A stretch of 64,000 nt of DNA from Puteibacter caeruleilacunae (GTDB taxonomy: Bacteria; Bacteroidota; Bacteroidia; Bacteroidales; Prolixibacteraceae). Positions within the stretch are counted from its first letter, which is position 1. Each line of letters opens with the position of its first letter. The position numbers and the translations under genes were made by a program. Below are positions 1-9,144 of this stretch, piece after piece. The notes beneath the pieces were generated by a model, which saw only the letters and a list, made by a program, of their open reading frames with translations, was not told where the DNA came from and did no database searches. The DNA lies in contig SJCO01000008.1 of assembly GCA_005217565.1 (NCBI GenBank), forward strand, positions 124,001-188,000, given 5' to 3'.

Positions 1-1931
1 AATCGATATCAGAAGGTAGTTTGAAAGGTGTAGACCTTTTTTATTATGCGCAGGTATTAAAGTACAATGGTAAATACGCTGTGGCAGATGAGGTGATGGA
101 TAAATATCTTGAGGATCACCTAAATGATAGTCGCGCTGTTCGTCAGCAACAAGCGATGTCGAAAATCAAGGATTTGCTTAAGGAAAAGAGATATGAGGTG
201 TCGCCGGTGGAATTTAATTCTGCTCAAGCTGATTTTGGTGCAGTGGTATTTGAAGACCAGGTGCTGTTCACCTCTGATAGAGAAGTTGATATTGCTATCA
301 AGAGAAAATATGCATGGAATGAACACCCTTACCTGAATGTGTTTTCAACCAAAGATAAGGAAGGAGAACAGGCTGATGTAGATTTATTTGCAGAGGAATT
401 AAAATCGCACTTTCACGATGGTCCATTGTCGATAAGACCTGATGGTCGACAGTTGCTGCTTACACGAAGTAATATGGGGACAGTATTTCCTAAGTTGGAT
501 GATCATGGAGTGAATCATTTGAAATTGCATATTGCTAATCGTGTTGCTGATGGTAGTTGGGGGCCGTTGACTGAGTTGGCATTTAATGGTGATGGATACT
601 CTACTGCTCATGGTAGTTTCTCAGCAGATGGTAAAAGAATCTATTTTGCATCTGATCGTCTGGGTAGTATTGGTGGATCAGATATCTGGTATGTTGAGAA
701 AAACGGAGACGACTGGTCGGAACCTGTGAATATGGGGACTGAGATCAATACTGAAGGAGATGAGATGTTTCCTGTAGTTCATAAGCAGAAATTGTATTTC
801 ACATCGAACGGACATCTGGGATTGGGAGGTCTGGATTTGTTTGTCACTGCTTTAATTGATGAAAAGTATGTGGTGAAGAATTTAGGATATCCTATGAATA
901 CCAATATGGACGACTTTGGGATCTTTATCCGTGAAGATGGACATGCTGGTTTTATTGCTTCAAACCGTGAAGGAGGTATGGGAGATGATGATATCTACCG
1001 TTTTACATTGTTAGAAGAAGAGGCTTTTGAGCGTAAGTTGGAGGCTACTTTACGTGAAAAGGGGAGTGGGGATTTGATTGAAGGATTAACGATCAGTGTT
1101 ACCAATGTTGATGGAAGTGAGCTTACTACACTTACTGCCGATGAGAATGGAAAGGTATCTTTAGTTGTACCGGATTCTGTGAAACGGGTTCGCTTCTCGG
1201 TGGTAGATGAGGCTTATCATCCTTTTAGCTGTGATATTGAACTGGGAGCTGAAGAAAATACTTGTGAGCTGGAGTTGATACCTTATACTGAGTATGGTAT
1301 CACAGGTACACTCTATGCAAATTCAGGAAGTAAACCTTTAGAAGGAGTTGAATTCCTTGTAAGCTCATCAGTTACTGATAGTCGCCAGTTTACATCTCAT
1401 AAAGACGGTAAGTTTACGGTAAGGTTAGAAGCTGATAAAGATTATGATATTGAGTTCTACAAAGATGAATATTTACCCTTAATCGTGCGCTATTCAACCA
1501 AGGGTAAGAAGCCTGGTATTGTTGATTTGAATGAGATTGTAGACCTTAATATGAAGGGATTGGAAGAGGAATTGGTTATTGAGGGTGAGATCTTGTACGA
1601 CTTTGATAAGAGCGATATTCGAAAAGATGCAACTGCAAAATTAGATCGTGTGGTTAACTTTTTGAAATGTAATCCGGATGTGGTTGTAAAGGTGTCTTCA
1701 CATACTGATGTTATTGGAACAGTAGAGTGGAATGATCACTTGGGTAGGCGACGTTCATCATCGGTAGCTGACTATTTGATGAGCAAAGGAATCGGTCGAA
1801 GTAGAATTAAGACTTATTCCTATGGCGAGTCAAAACCAAAGGTTAAAGTTGCTGGTGAAACCAAGGAGAATGAAAAGCAACATCAACCTAACCGTCGTTC
1901 AGAGATTGAGATCTTGAAGATTTCAGATTGA
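1..1931 (+). CDS. PorE-like OmpA-family outer membrane/periplasmic protein, 5' end outside window
   Basis: The frame is open to the left edge, so the true start and any signal peptide lie outside the window. Visible order: a TPR-like helical segment (first ~60 residues), PD40/WD40-like beta-propeller repeats (about 60-330, with repeated FASDRLGSIGGSDIW-type blades), two carboxypeptidase-regulatory-like beta domains (about 340-505), and a C-terminal OmpA peptidoglycan-binding domain (about 525-636) with the YDFDKSDIRKDA and SSHTD motifs. This TPR-propeller-CRD-OmpA order matches PorE, the type IX secretion component that ties the PorK/N ring to peptidoglycan. Many Bacteroidota carry several such paralogues beside PorP/SprF genes, so a T9SS role is inferred, not shown. 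Confidence 0.8.
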   Translation, partial: SISEGSLKGVDLFYYAQVLKYNGKYAVADEVMDKYLEDHLNDSRAVRQQQAMSKIKDLLKEKRYEVSPVEFNSAQADFGAVVFEDQVLFTSDREVDIAIKRKYAWNEHPYLNVFSTKDKEGEQADVDLFAEELKSHFHDGPLSIRPDGRQLLLTRSNMGTVFPKLDDHGVNHLKLHIANRVADGSWGPLTELAFNGDGYSTAHGSFSADGKRIYFASDRLGSIGGSDIWYVEKNGDDWSEPVNMGTEINTEGDEMFPVVHKQKLYFTSNGHLGLGGLDLFVTALIDEKYVVKNLGYPMNTNMDDFGIFIREDGHAGFIASNREGGMGDDDIYRFTLLEEEAFERKLEATLREKGSGDLIEGLTISVTNVDGSELTTLTADENGKVSLVVPDSVKRVRFSVVDEAYHPFSCDIELGAEENTCELELIPYTEYGITGTLYANSGSKPLEGVEFLVSSSVTDSRQFTSHKDGKFTVRLEADKDYDIEFYKDEYLPLIVRYSTKGKKPGIVDLNEIVDLNMKGLEEELVIEGEILYDFDKSDIRKDATAKLDRVVNFLKCNPDVVVKVSSHTDVIGTVEWNDHLGRRRSSSVADYLMSKGIGRSRIKTYSYGESKPKVKVAGETKENEKQHQPNRRSEIEILKISD

Positions 1932-1954
1932 TAAGATTAAGAGATTATAGGATA

Positions 1955-1988
1955 TAAAAAAACCTGAGGTGTAAGTCTCAGGTTTTTC
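1955..1988. terminator. Bidirectional intrinsic terminator
   Basis: A perfect 9-bp stem (AAACCTGAG / CTCAGGTTT) with an 8-nt loop, with A-runs on the left and T-runs on the right. It sits between the convergent OmpA and GH92 genes and can serve both. Confidence 0.85.
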
Positions 1989-2004
1989 TGTTTTATAGTG
2001 ATTG

Positions 2005-4254
2005 TTACTTGGTCATTGATAGAGGATAACTCTCTTTCTTACTCCACAGCTGCTTATTCGGTGTTGCACTCATCTTGAAGACTAGTTCTCCACCGTTAAT
2101 GATTTGCTGGTGTGTTAAATATGATTTGGTTACCGGCTTACCGTTAAGCGTTGCACTCTCGATGTATTTATTCTCATCAGTAAGATTCTCTGCACGCATT
2201 GTAAATGTTTTATTGGCAGCTAATTTAATAACAGCCTTATCTACTAATGGCGTTCCAATAACATATGTCTGGTCGGCAGGATTTACAGGATAGAATCCCA
2301 TAGCAGAGAAGATCATCCATGATGACATCTGTCCACAGTCTTCATTACCACAGATACCATCAGGACTGTTTTTGTACTGAGTCTTCATGATCTTGTGTAC
2401 AATTTCCTGAGTTTTCCATGGTTTTCCAATGTAATTATATAGGTAACCAACATGGTGACTAGGTTCGTTTCCGTGTGCATACTGTCCGATCATTCCTGTA
2501 CTAAAGATTGGTAGGTCATCAGTAGGAAGTGGATCAAAGGTAAACATTGAATCTAGCTTTTGCTCAAATCTGTCGTTACCGCCAGTTATGTCAGCTAATC
2601 CTTTGATATCTTGAGGTACAAAAAAGAAGTATTGCCATGCGTTACTCTCGCAGAAATGCTTTGTATAATCTTTCGCTACAAAACCATCAATCCATTTACC
2701 GTTTTTATCTTTTGGGTGTAAGAATGTTGATTTTTCATTAAAGAAATTGCGATAATAACCTGCACGCTTAATGTACTTTTCATATACATCTTGTTTGCCC
2801 ATTTTCTTTGCCATCACAGCGATACACCAATCATCATAGGCATACTCTAATGCTTTTGATACTGATTCATCTTCAAGCTCGTAAGGAATATAGCCCATTT
2901 CCCGGAAGTACTCTTGTCCTTCGATATTAGCCTCAGCCGACGCAATACATGCTTCTAAAGCTTTTTCAGCATCGAAATCACCAATTCCTTTCAGGTATGC
3001 ATCGGCAATAACAGGCACAGCATGATAACCAATCATCATACCAGTTACGTTTCCAGCTAATGGCCATACAGGCAATACACCATGTTGCTCATAGAAAGCA
3101 ACCATTGCTTTTACCATATCATTTACACGATCGTCGTGCATAATTGTATACAATGGATGTGCTGCTCTAAACGTATCCCAAAGAGAGAACGTTGAGTAGT
3201 TATCCCAACCATCAGTCTGGTGAATTTTATAATCTGGTCCATAATATTTGCCATCTACATCACTGAACAGCGTAGGAGCCAGCATGCTTTGATACATAGC
3301 AGTATAGAAAATCGTTTTCTCATCGGCATTATCAGTGTCAATGTGGATTTTAGCCAATTGCTCATTCCATACAGCTTTAGCCTCAGCGCGCACTGCATCA
3401 AAGTCCCAGTGAGTGATTTCTGCCTCCAGGTTTTTTCTTGCTCCTTCAACACTTACTGCAGAGATACCAATCTTCATCATGATTTGCTCACCATCTTCAG
3501 TTGTGTAATCCAGGCGAAGGGTATTTCCTGTTCCTCCCCAGTCTTCTTTAAAAGGCTTCTTGATGCTTACTGTATCAATATTGATTGATTTGAAAGGTTT
3601 TGAGAATTGGGCAACAAAGAATAATTGCTGACGCTTAGCCCAACCTTGTGAGTAACGAGTACCCTCAATCTCAGTGTTGCTCTTTACGTTAACTTTTGTA
3701 TCTAAGGTATAGTCCCAGTTCATTGCCTTATTTAGGTCGATAAACAGTGATGCTTTCTCTGCTTTAGGAAATGTATAACGATGAAATCCGCAGCGATTAG
3801 TGGCTGTTAACTCAGCTAAGATGTTGTAATCTTTCAATTTTACATTGTAGTAGCCTGGTTCAGCATGTTCCTCATCGTGTGAGAATACTGAATAAGGACC
3901 AAGCGGACTCTTAGGATTGGTTTTGCGCATATCCTTATAAGGCCATGTTACAGGCATTACAGGAATATCGTACAAGTCGCCCGCGCCGGTACCGGTTAAG
4001 TGGGTCTGACTAAATCCTCCAATGGTGGTGTCAGGATAGAAGTAACCTGATATTCTATCCCATCCAGGAATACCGTTATCAGGACTTATCTGTACCATAC
4101 CAAAAGGCATTGAGGCACCAGGATAGGTGTTTCCATTACCTCCTGTACCGATGAATGGATTTACAAATTGCGTGTAGTCTACTTTCTCTTCCTTAGGCTG
4201 CTGTGTGCAGGAGAAGAATAGAACCGCAGATAGTACAATTAATAATCGTAGCAT
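2005..4254 (-). CDS. GH92 family alpha-mannosidase lipoprotein
   Basis: A 749-aa lipoprotein (lipobox ending FFSC at residue 16). It is recognisable as glycoside hydrolase family 92 from the N-terminal NPFIGTGGNGNTYPGASMPFG segment and from the late HGNEPSHH (Glu about residue 597) and GNEDCGQMSSW motifs. GH92 enzymes are calcium-dependent exo-acting alpha-mannosidases (mostly alpha-1,2, some alpha-1,3/1,4/1,6) using the Glu of the GNE motif as general acid. Length is normal for the family. It faces away from a GH20 gene; the pair suggests trimming of mannose and N-acetylhexosamine from N-glycan-type substrates outside the inner membrane. Linkage specificity cannot be read from the sequence. 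Confidence 0.93.
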   Translation of the reverse strand: MLRLLIVLSAVLFFSCTQQPKEEKVDYTQFVNPFIGTGGNGNTYPGASMPFGMVQISPDNGIPGWDRISGYFYPDTTIGGFSQTHLTGTGAGDLYDIPVMPVTWPYKDMRKTNPKSPLGPYSVFSHDEEHAEPGYYNVKLKDYNILAELTATNRCGFHRYTFPKAEKASLFIDLNKAMNWDYTLDTKVNVKSNTEIEGTRYSQGWAKRQQLFFVAQFSKPFKSINIDTVSIKKPFKEDWGGTGNTLRLDYTTEDGEQIMMKIGISAVSVEGARKNLEAEITHWDFDAVRAEAKAVWNEQLAKIHIDTDNADEKTIFYTAMYQSMLAPTLFSDVDGKYYGPDYKIHQTDGWDNYSTFSLWDTFRAAHPLYTIMHDDRVNDMVKAMVAFYEQHGVLPVWPLAGNVTGMMIGYHAVPVIADAYLKGIGDFDAEKALEACIASAEANIEGQEYFREMGYIPYELEDESVSKALEYAYDDWCIAVMAKKMGKQDVYEKYIKRAGYYRNFFNEKSTFLHPKDKNGKWIDGFVAKDYTKHFCESNAWQYFFFVPQDIKGLADITGGNDRFEQKLDSMFTFDPLPTDDLPIFSTGMIGQYAHGNEPSHHVGYLYNYIGKPWKTQEIVHKIMKTQYKNSPDGICGNEDCGQMSSWMIFSAMGFYPVNPADQTYVIGTPLVDKAVIKLAANKTFTMRAENLTDENKYIESATLNGKPVTKSYLTHQQIINGGELVFKMSATPNKQLWSKKESYPLSMTK

Positions 4255-4285
4255 ATGTGTAATATTTGGTTGTGGTTATATGCGA

Positions 4286-4334
4286 CAAATATAAGGAATT
4301 TAGAAATATAGCATCAACTAAAATGGTTTAGTTG
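4286..4334 (-). promoter_or_regulatory. GH92 promoter with inverted-repeat operator over the -33 box
   Basis: On the minus strand, TATATTTG (4286-4293) matches the Bacteroidota -7 consensus TAnnTTTG. TTG (4315-4317) lies 21 bp upstream as the -33 element. A perfect 8-bp inverted repeat, CAACTAAA-N4-TTTAGTTG (4315-4334), covers the -33 region, so a bound dimer would affect initiation. The binding protein is unknown. Confidence 0.6.
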
Positions 4335-4398
4335 AAAATAAGCACCCGAAATTCAACGATCATTTAATCAAATAATCCTTCAATCACATAAAATTATG

Positions 4399-4428
4399 TT
4401 GTAAATTGCGCCATGATTGGCATGTTTG
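4399..4428 (+). promoter_or_regulatory. Probable GH20 promoter
   Basis: TTG (4399-4401), 19 bp, then CATGTTTG (4421-4428): one mismatch from TTG-N19-TAnnTTTG, about 50 bp before the GH20 start. A short inverted repeat (TGGCA-N7-TGCCA) overlaps the -7 box. Confidence 0.45.
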
Positions 4429-4479
4429 TTGCCATGAAATGTGCGTTTTCAAAAATTACGAACCATAGATTAATCACGA

Positions 4480-6444
4480 ATGAGAAAGTTCTGTTTATTG
4501 CTTGTATGTATTGTATGTGTATTGGGTAATGTTGTTGCTCAAAAGAAGATTAACCTTATCCCTTATCCGCAGGAGATTGATATTCAGGAGGGAAGTCTTT
4601 ACCTGGATCCACCTGTGTCGATTGTGTGTAAAGGAGGTAAAAAAGAGATGGGAGTTGTCCCTGCAGAGGTTGAAGCTCTGTTGAAAGAGTTTAGAATAAA
4701 TGCCGATTATGCAGGTAGCGTAAAAAAGGGAGTGAAGTCAGTTGTATTGATTCTTGATGAGAATGAGGATATTGCAGCTGGTGGTTATGTATTCGATGTT
4801 GACTTTAAAAAAGCTACAATTACTGCGTCAACAGGTGAAGGTTTGAAGAATGGGGTAGAGACATTACGACAGTTAATTAATGGCAAGACAGTTGCAAAAA
4901 TTCCTGCTGTAAAGATTAAAGATAATCCTCGTTTCAACTATCGTGGTTTCATGCTCGACTGCAGTCGCCATTTCTGGACTATCGATGAGCTTAAGCGAGT
5001 GGTTGATCAATTGGCTATCTTAAAGATGAATCACCTTCATTTACACCTTACCGATAATGAGGGATGGAGATTAGAAATAAAGAAATATCCTAAACTGACG
5101 ACTGTTGGGACTACTTATAAAGATTTCCCTGAAATGTCGGGAAATTTCTACTCACAAAAACAAATGAAGGAGCTTATAGCTTATGCACAAAAGCGTTTTA
5201 TTACTATTGTTCCTGAAATTGATTTACCCGGCCACTGTCGCGCTGCATTAGCTGCTTATCCTGAGTTGTCGTGTAAAGGTGGAGAATTTGAAGTATATCC
5301 ACAGGAGCAGGATCGCTCAACTATTAAGCGTGGTAGCGAAGTAATGCTTTGTCCTGGTAAGACTGCTACTCAGGAGTTTGTTAAAGAGGTGCTTAAGGAA
5401 GTTTGTCAATTGTTCCCTGGTAAATATATACACTTGGGAGGTGATGAGGTAGAGAAGCACATTTGGAAGGAGTGTCCTGATTGTCAGAAAATGATAAAAG
5501 ATAACAATCTTAAAGATGAACATGAATTGCAGGATCATTTTACAAAGCAAGTTTCAGCTATTGTTGAATCCTACGGAAAACGTATGTTGGGATGGGATGA
5601 GATCAACGATCGTGGTGCTGCCGGAGCAAATGATGTAGTAATGGTTTGGAGAGATAAAGGAATTCATGGTCGTGATATGGCACTGAAAGCTAATAGAGAC
5701 ATGATCATGTGTCCTCAGCATGGTTGTTACTACGACTGGGGATATACAGGAAATAGTACAAAGAAAGTGTATAACTGGGAGCCAGTACCGGAAGGATTAA
5801 CTGCAGAGCAAGAGAGTTTATTCCTTGGCGGACAGGCTTGTCTGTGGACTGAAAAGGTTGTGACAACCAAAGATATTGATGAGCGTATTTTCCCTCGTAT
5901 CATGGCTTTGTCCGAAGTCCTTTGGTTAAAATCGGATAATCACAATTGGGATCGTTTCCTTGAGAATTTGAATGCTTACTATCCAACACTTGAGAAGATG
6001 GGAGTTCAATACTTTGTTGAGGAGGATATGGATGCCAAAGAGTTTAAACCTGATGAAGATAAACCTGTATTGGTGAGAAATGCTAAGATTACGACCAATA
6101 TCGGTACCTTTAATCCATATGTTGCTGAGTTTACTTTTGACGGTCGTAAGAACTCATATTTCTGGAGTTGTCAGACAGTAGATAAGGGCAATTGGTTTAA
6201 ATTAACTCTTGGTGAGCCTGCTTCTGCTGATGAGATTGAGGTAATTACAGGTGATTCAAAGGATTATCTAAATCATGGTGATTTGGAGGTTTCTTACGAT
6301 GGAGAAAACTTCGTTAAAATAGGAACGTTCAAAGATGGTATTGCTAAGGGAAAACTATCAGGAGAGAAGATTAAAGCAATTAATATCAAAGTAACCGGAC
6401 CACATACCGGTTGGGTGATTATACGCGAGATTATCATTAAATAA
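4480..6444 (+). CDS. GH20 beta-N-acetylhexosaminidase with C-terminal F5/8 type C-like domain
   Basis: A 654-aa protein with a Sec signal peptide ending near VVAQ (residue 21). The N-terminal GH20b alpha/beta domain is followed by the catalytic TIM barrel, with the substrate-site segment LHLTDNEGW and the catalytic pair D322-E323 in HLGGDEV. GH20 enzymes use substrate-assisted catalysis by the N-acetyl group; the Asp positions it and the Glu is the acid/base. The last ~125 residues (about 529-654) form a discoidin/F5-8C-like beta-sandwich, likely carbohydrate binding. The product removes terminal GlcNAc or GalNAc in the periplasm or at the surface. A transporter gene follows downstream behind a terminator. 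Confidence 0.93.
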   Translation: MRKFCLLLVCIVCVLGNVVAQKKINLIPYPQEIDIQEGSLYLDPPVSIVCKGGKKEMGVVPAEVEALLKEFRINADYAGSVKKGVKSVVLILDENEDIAAGGYVFDVDFKKATITASTGEGLKNGVETLRQLINGKTVAKIPAVKIKDNPRFNYRGFMLDCSRHFWTIDELKRVVDQLAILKMNHLHLHLTDNEGWRLEIKKYPKLTTVGTTYKDFPEMSGNFYSQKQMKELIAYAQKRFITIVPEIDLPGHCRAALAAYPELSCKGGEFEVYPQEQDRSTIKRGSEVMLCPGKTATQEFVKEVLKEVCQLFPGKYIHLGGDEVEKHIWKECPDCQKMIKDNNLKDEHELQDHFTKQVSAIVESYGKRMLGWDEINDRGAAGANDVVMVWRDKGIHGRDMALKANRDMIMCPQHGCYYDWGYTGNSTKKVYNWEPVPEGLTAEQESLFLGGQACLWTEKVVTTKDIDERIFPRIMALSEVLWLKSDNHNWDRFLENLNAYYPTLEKMGVQYFVEEDMDAKEFKPDEDKPVLVRNAKITTNIGTFNPYVAEFTFDGRKNSYFWSCQTVDKGNWFKLTLGEPASADEIEVITGDSKDYLNHGDLEVSYDGENFVKIGTFKDGIAKGKLSGEKIKAINIKVTGPHTGWVIIREIIIK

Positions 6445-6482
6445 AAATTGACTGTCTGGATATTCCGGATACATAAAATTGA

Positions 6483-6528
6483 AATAAACCTGATTAACTC
6501 CAAGTGAATTGATCAGGTTTATTTTTTA
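6483..6528 (+). terminator. Intrinsic terminator after GH20
   Basis: A 12-bp stem, AATAAACCTGAT / ATCAGGTTTATT, followed by a T-rich tract, just downstream of the GH20 stop. Confidence 0.85.
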
Positions 6529-6663
6529 TTTCCCTTACGAAAACTATCTTTGAGCGTCAGAATGTGCACGATTTTTGTTGTAATGGCTGTCTTAGGAGAG
6601 CGTGATTTATAGATCATGTGCATTTTATGGGGTGTTGAGAAATAACAGTTAGAAAATAAATAG

Positions 6664-8061
6664 ATGAAGGAAGCAGTACAAAAATCATTCACCAAGGCAT
6701 TTTGGATTGCCAATGGTGTAGAGTTATTAGAGAGGGCCGCATATTACGGCGTATTTATTGTAATTACCTTATACCTGTCGCGTATATTGGCATTTAGTGA
6801 TGTGGAAGCAGCATTGATTGCGGGATTCTTCTCGGCTGGTTTATATTTATTACCAACATTTAGTGGAGCATTGGCCGATAAAATTGGCTTTAGAAGTGCG
6901 TTGTTATTAGCCTTTAGTTTGCTTACAGCAGGTTATGCAGGCTTGGCAATCTTACCAACCATGTTGGAGAGTGCAGGATTGGTTGCTTATTCAGAGACAA
7001 CCACGTTCTCGGGGCTTGAACATAGTCCTTATAAATGGGGTATTATACCTGTAGTAGTTTTGATTATGGTAGGGGGATCCTTTATTAAATCGGTAATTAC
7101 TGCAACAGTTGCTAAAGAGACTACCGAAGAGAATAGAGCTAAAGGTTTCTCTATTTTCTATGGAATGGTAAATATTGGTGCCTTTTCAGGAAAAACTATT
7201 GTTAAGCCGTTGCGTGAGGCTATGGGTAATGAAGGATTGGTTACATTGAACTATTTTTCTGCGGCAATGACTTTGTTGGCATTCATTCTTATTTTCTTCT
7301 TTTACAAGAGTTCAAAGCGCTCGGGAGAAGGAAAAACAATGGGTGAGATTTGGCAAGCATTAATTAAGGTGCTTTCGAATGTGCGATTATTAATGTTGAT
7401 TTTAATTGTTACAGGTTTCTGGATGGTGCAGCATCAGTTGTACGCAACCATGCCTAAATATGTATTGCGTATGGCAGGAGAGGGAGCATCTCCATCATGG
7501 TATGCCAACGTAAATCCTTTGGTGGTTGTGCTAACCGTAGGATTGGTAACGGCAATTATGAGAAAGCGTACAGCGTTAGCCTCTATGACTGTAGGTATGT
7601 TTATTATGCCTGTATCAGCGCTAGCAATGGCTTCGGGTAACCTTATTCAAGCTGAGTCGATCACTGTACTTGGTTATTCTTTCCACCCTGTAGCATTCAT
7701 GATGATTGTAGGAATCATGTTCCAAGGTTTGGCCGAATCGTTTATTTCGCCACGATTCCTGGAGTATTTCTCACTTCAGGCTCCAAAAGGAGAAGAAGGA
7801 TTGTATCTAGGATTTAGTCACCTGCATTCGTTTATTTCATCAATCTTAGGATTTGGATTGTCAGGATTCCTATTGCAGAAATACTGTCCAGATCAGGCGC
7901 TATTCGATAGTCCTGAGGCTTGGAGTGCAGCAAAAGCTAATGCTCATTATATCTGGTACTACTTCATGGCAATTGCAGGAGTTTCTGCTATTTCATTGAT
8001 TGTATATGGTAGAGTGACAAGAAGATTAGATGCAGAAAAAGAAGCAAATAAAACTGCTTAA
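6664..8061 (+). CDS. MFS/POT-like inner membrane transporter
   Basis: A 465-aa, strongly hydrophobic protein with about 12 predicted membrane segments. The N-terminal ELLERAAYYGVF motif resembles the ExxERxxYYG signature of the proton-dependent oligopeptide (POT) branch of the major facilitator superfamily, and a loop-2 motif (GALADKIGFR) fits MFS. Substrate is unknown. Position directly after a GH20 enzyme suggests import of an amino sugar, short glycan or glycopeptide product, but this rests on context only. A terminator separates it from GH20, so it probably has its own promoter. Confidence 0.8.
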   Translation: MKEAVQKSFTKAFWIANGVELLERAAYYGVFIVITLYLSRILAFSDVEAALIAGFFSAGLYLLPTFSGALADKIGFRSALLLAFSLLTAGYAGLAILPTMLESAGLVAYSETTTFSGLEHSPYKWGIIPVVVLIMVGGSFIKSVITATVAKETTEENRAKGFSIFYGMVNIGAFSGKTIVKPLREAMGNEGLVTLNYFSAAMTLLAFILIFFFYKSSKRSGEGKTMGEIWQALIKVLSNVRLLMLILIVTGFWMVQHQLYATMPKYVLRMAGEGASPSWYANVNPLVVVLTVGLVTAIMRKRTALASMTVGMFIMPVSALAMASGNLIQAESITVLGYSFHPVAFMMIVGIMFQGLAESFISPRFLEYFSLQAPKGEEGLYLGFSHLHSFISSILGFGLSGFLLQKYCPDQALFDSPEAWSAAKANAHYIWYYFMAIAGVSAISLIVYGRVTRRLDAEKEANKTA

Positions 8062-8135
8062 TATTTTGCTGGTTAAGTTGATATAGAGTTGAAGTGTCTG
8101 TAGGTTTGTCTTACGGATAATAGATAAAAAAATAG

Positions 8136-8168
8136 AAAAGAGGAAGTCGGTATGGCTTCCTCTTTTTT
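8136..8168 (+). terminator. Intrinsic terminator after the MFS gene
   Basis: Stem AAAAGAGGAAG / CTTCCTCTTTT with a 9-nt loop and a T-run. Confidence 0.85.
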
Positions 8169-8169
8169 G

Positions 8170-8490
8170 TTATTCACCTTTCTTCTTTTGTAAAATAATA
8201 TTGCCTTACTAACGGTAAGCTGGCAAGCTGCCACTCAAAATCCGGTTAAAGCTTTGAGGTATGAGTAGAAGCATACTGAGTATCTTTATCCATACTATAC
8301 AATTACTATAGTTGATTCTTCATCATGTGTGGATTTTATTCTAGTTTTCTTGTTGGTACAAGCTCTTTATTTTTATTTATATTAGTGAAATAAATCCAAG
8401 GAGAAGTAACAATACATTGAGAATATTGTCTATCCAACAGTACTGAAATAGGTGGATAGGTCTTGGCTGTATCCTATAGCCTTGGTGAAC
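8170..8490. other. Gene-free stretch, nothing recognised
   Basis: About 320 bp between the transporter terminator and a small membrane gene. I found no coding frame with a plausible start, no clear promoter and no repeat, only weak hairpins near 8225-8265. Confidence 0.4.
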
Positions 8491-8493
8491 TCA

Positions 8494-8784
8494 ATGAAAA
8501 ATAGTAAAATGAAAAATATCGCAATTAACGTTGTAATTCTTTTGTGTTCTGTGGTTGGTTATTTTATGCTTCAAATAGTTGGAGCTTTTATTGAATTTTT
8601 TGTTTATGGATCAGGAGAAGGAATTGAAAATAATGAATTACTATTTCCAACAATAATGGTTATTGTGCAGTTGCTTATCTTGATTGCAGTAAAAAGAAGG
8701 ACTTCAGTGTTTAGAGGCAATATTATTTATGGATTATCACTAAGTGTTCCATTAGGACTATTTATATTAGTCTATATAAAGTAA
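8494..8784 (+). CDS. Small membrane protein of unknown function
   Basis: Encodes 96 aa from the ATG at 8494; an upstream in-frame ATG at 8452 adds a 14-residue stretch that looks unlike a natural N-terminus, and another ATG lies at 8509. Three hydrophobic segments are visible: one near the N-terminus (IAINVVILLCSVVGYFML), one central (TIMVIVQLLILIAV) and one at the C-terminus (GLSLSVPLGLFILVYI), with a short acidic loop between the first two. No family recognised. It stands alone, followed by a decayed ferredoxin fragment, so it may sit in a degenerating patch. Confidence 0.5.
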   Translation: MKNSKMKNIAINVVILLCSVVGYFMLQIVGAFIEFFVYGSGEGIENNELLFPTIMVIVQLLILIAVKRRTSVFRGNIIYGLSLSVPLGLFILVYIK

Positions 8785-8801
8785 GTAAGGGGAGTCCTTA
8801 A

Positions 8802-9011
8802 ATTTTATCAAGTATTTTAAATAAAGAATCAATTGCATGTTGTGTGAATGCATGTCCTCAAGGAAATATAAGATTTAAAGATGGAATACAATTTGGATTA
8901 AATTGTGATATGTGCCTGAAATGTCTCCATCATTGTCCTGTAAAAGCAATTAATATAGGTGATATGACACAAGGTAATGTGAGATATAACAAGGTAGAAA
9001 TAAGACTATAA
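8802..9011 (+). pseudogene. Decayed C-terminus of an EFR1-type flavodoxin/ferredoxin protein
   Basis: An open frame without start codon reads a two-cluster ferredoxin tail: CCVNACPQGNI, then FGLNCDMCLKCLHHCPVKAI, ending near NKVEIRL. The second cluster motif CxxCxxCxxxCP is intact; in the first only CVNACP remains and the leading cysteines are lost. The spacing and the CLxCLHxCP signature are those of EFR1-family ferredoxins, which carry an N-terminal flavodoxin domain. That domain is absent here and the frame is closed upstream by a stop at 8799. Confidence 0.65.
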
Positions 9012-9063
9012 AAGTTGGGGGATTATTCTATTTTTTCTTGTTTATAGAATGACTAATAATGAT

Positions 9064-9108
9064 AAAAAGAAAGGACAGACTCGCGTTTTTAAAGCTGATC
9101 TGTCCTTT
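9064..9108 (-). terminator. Intrinsic terminator of the sulfatase gene
   Basis: Stem AAAGGACAGA / TCTGTCCTTT (9070-9079, 9099-9108). On the minus strand it is followed by a T-rich tract. Confidence 0.8.
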
Positions 9109-9144
9109 ACACATATATTACACATAAGGATGATTAAGCATCTT

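Noticed and set aside
3220-3588. 122-codon open frame opposite GH92, and similar frames at 18507-18917 and 17411-17815
   Set aside because: All are antisense to well-identified genes and show no protein-like pattern of their own.
8215-8290. Weak stem-loops in the gap before the small membrane gene, considered as a riboswitch
   Set aside because: No conserved riboswitch core recognised and pairing is short and interrupted.
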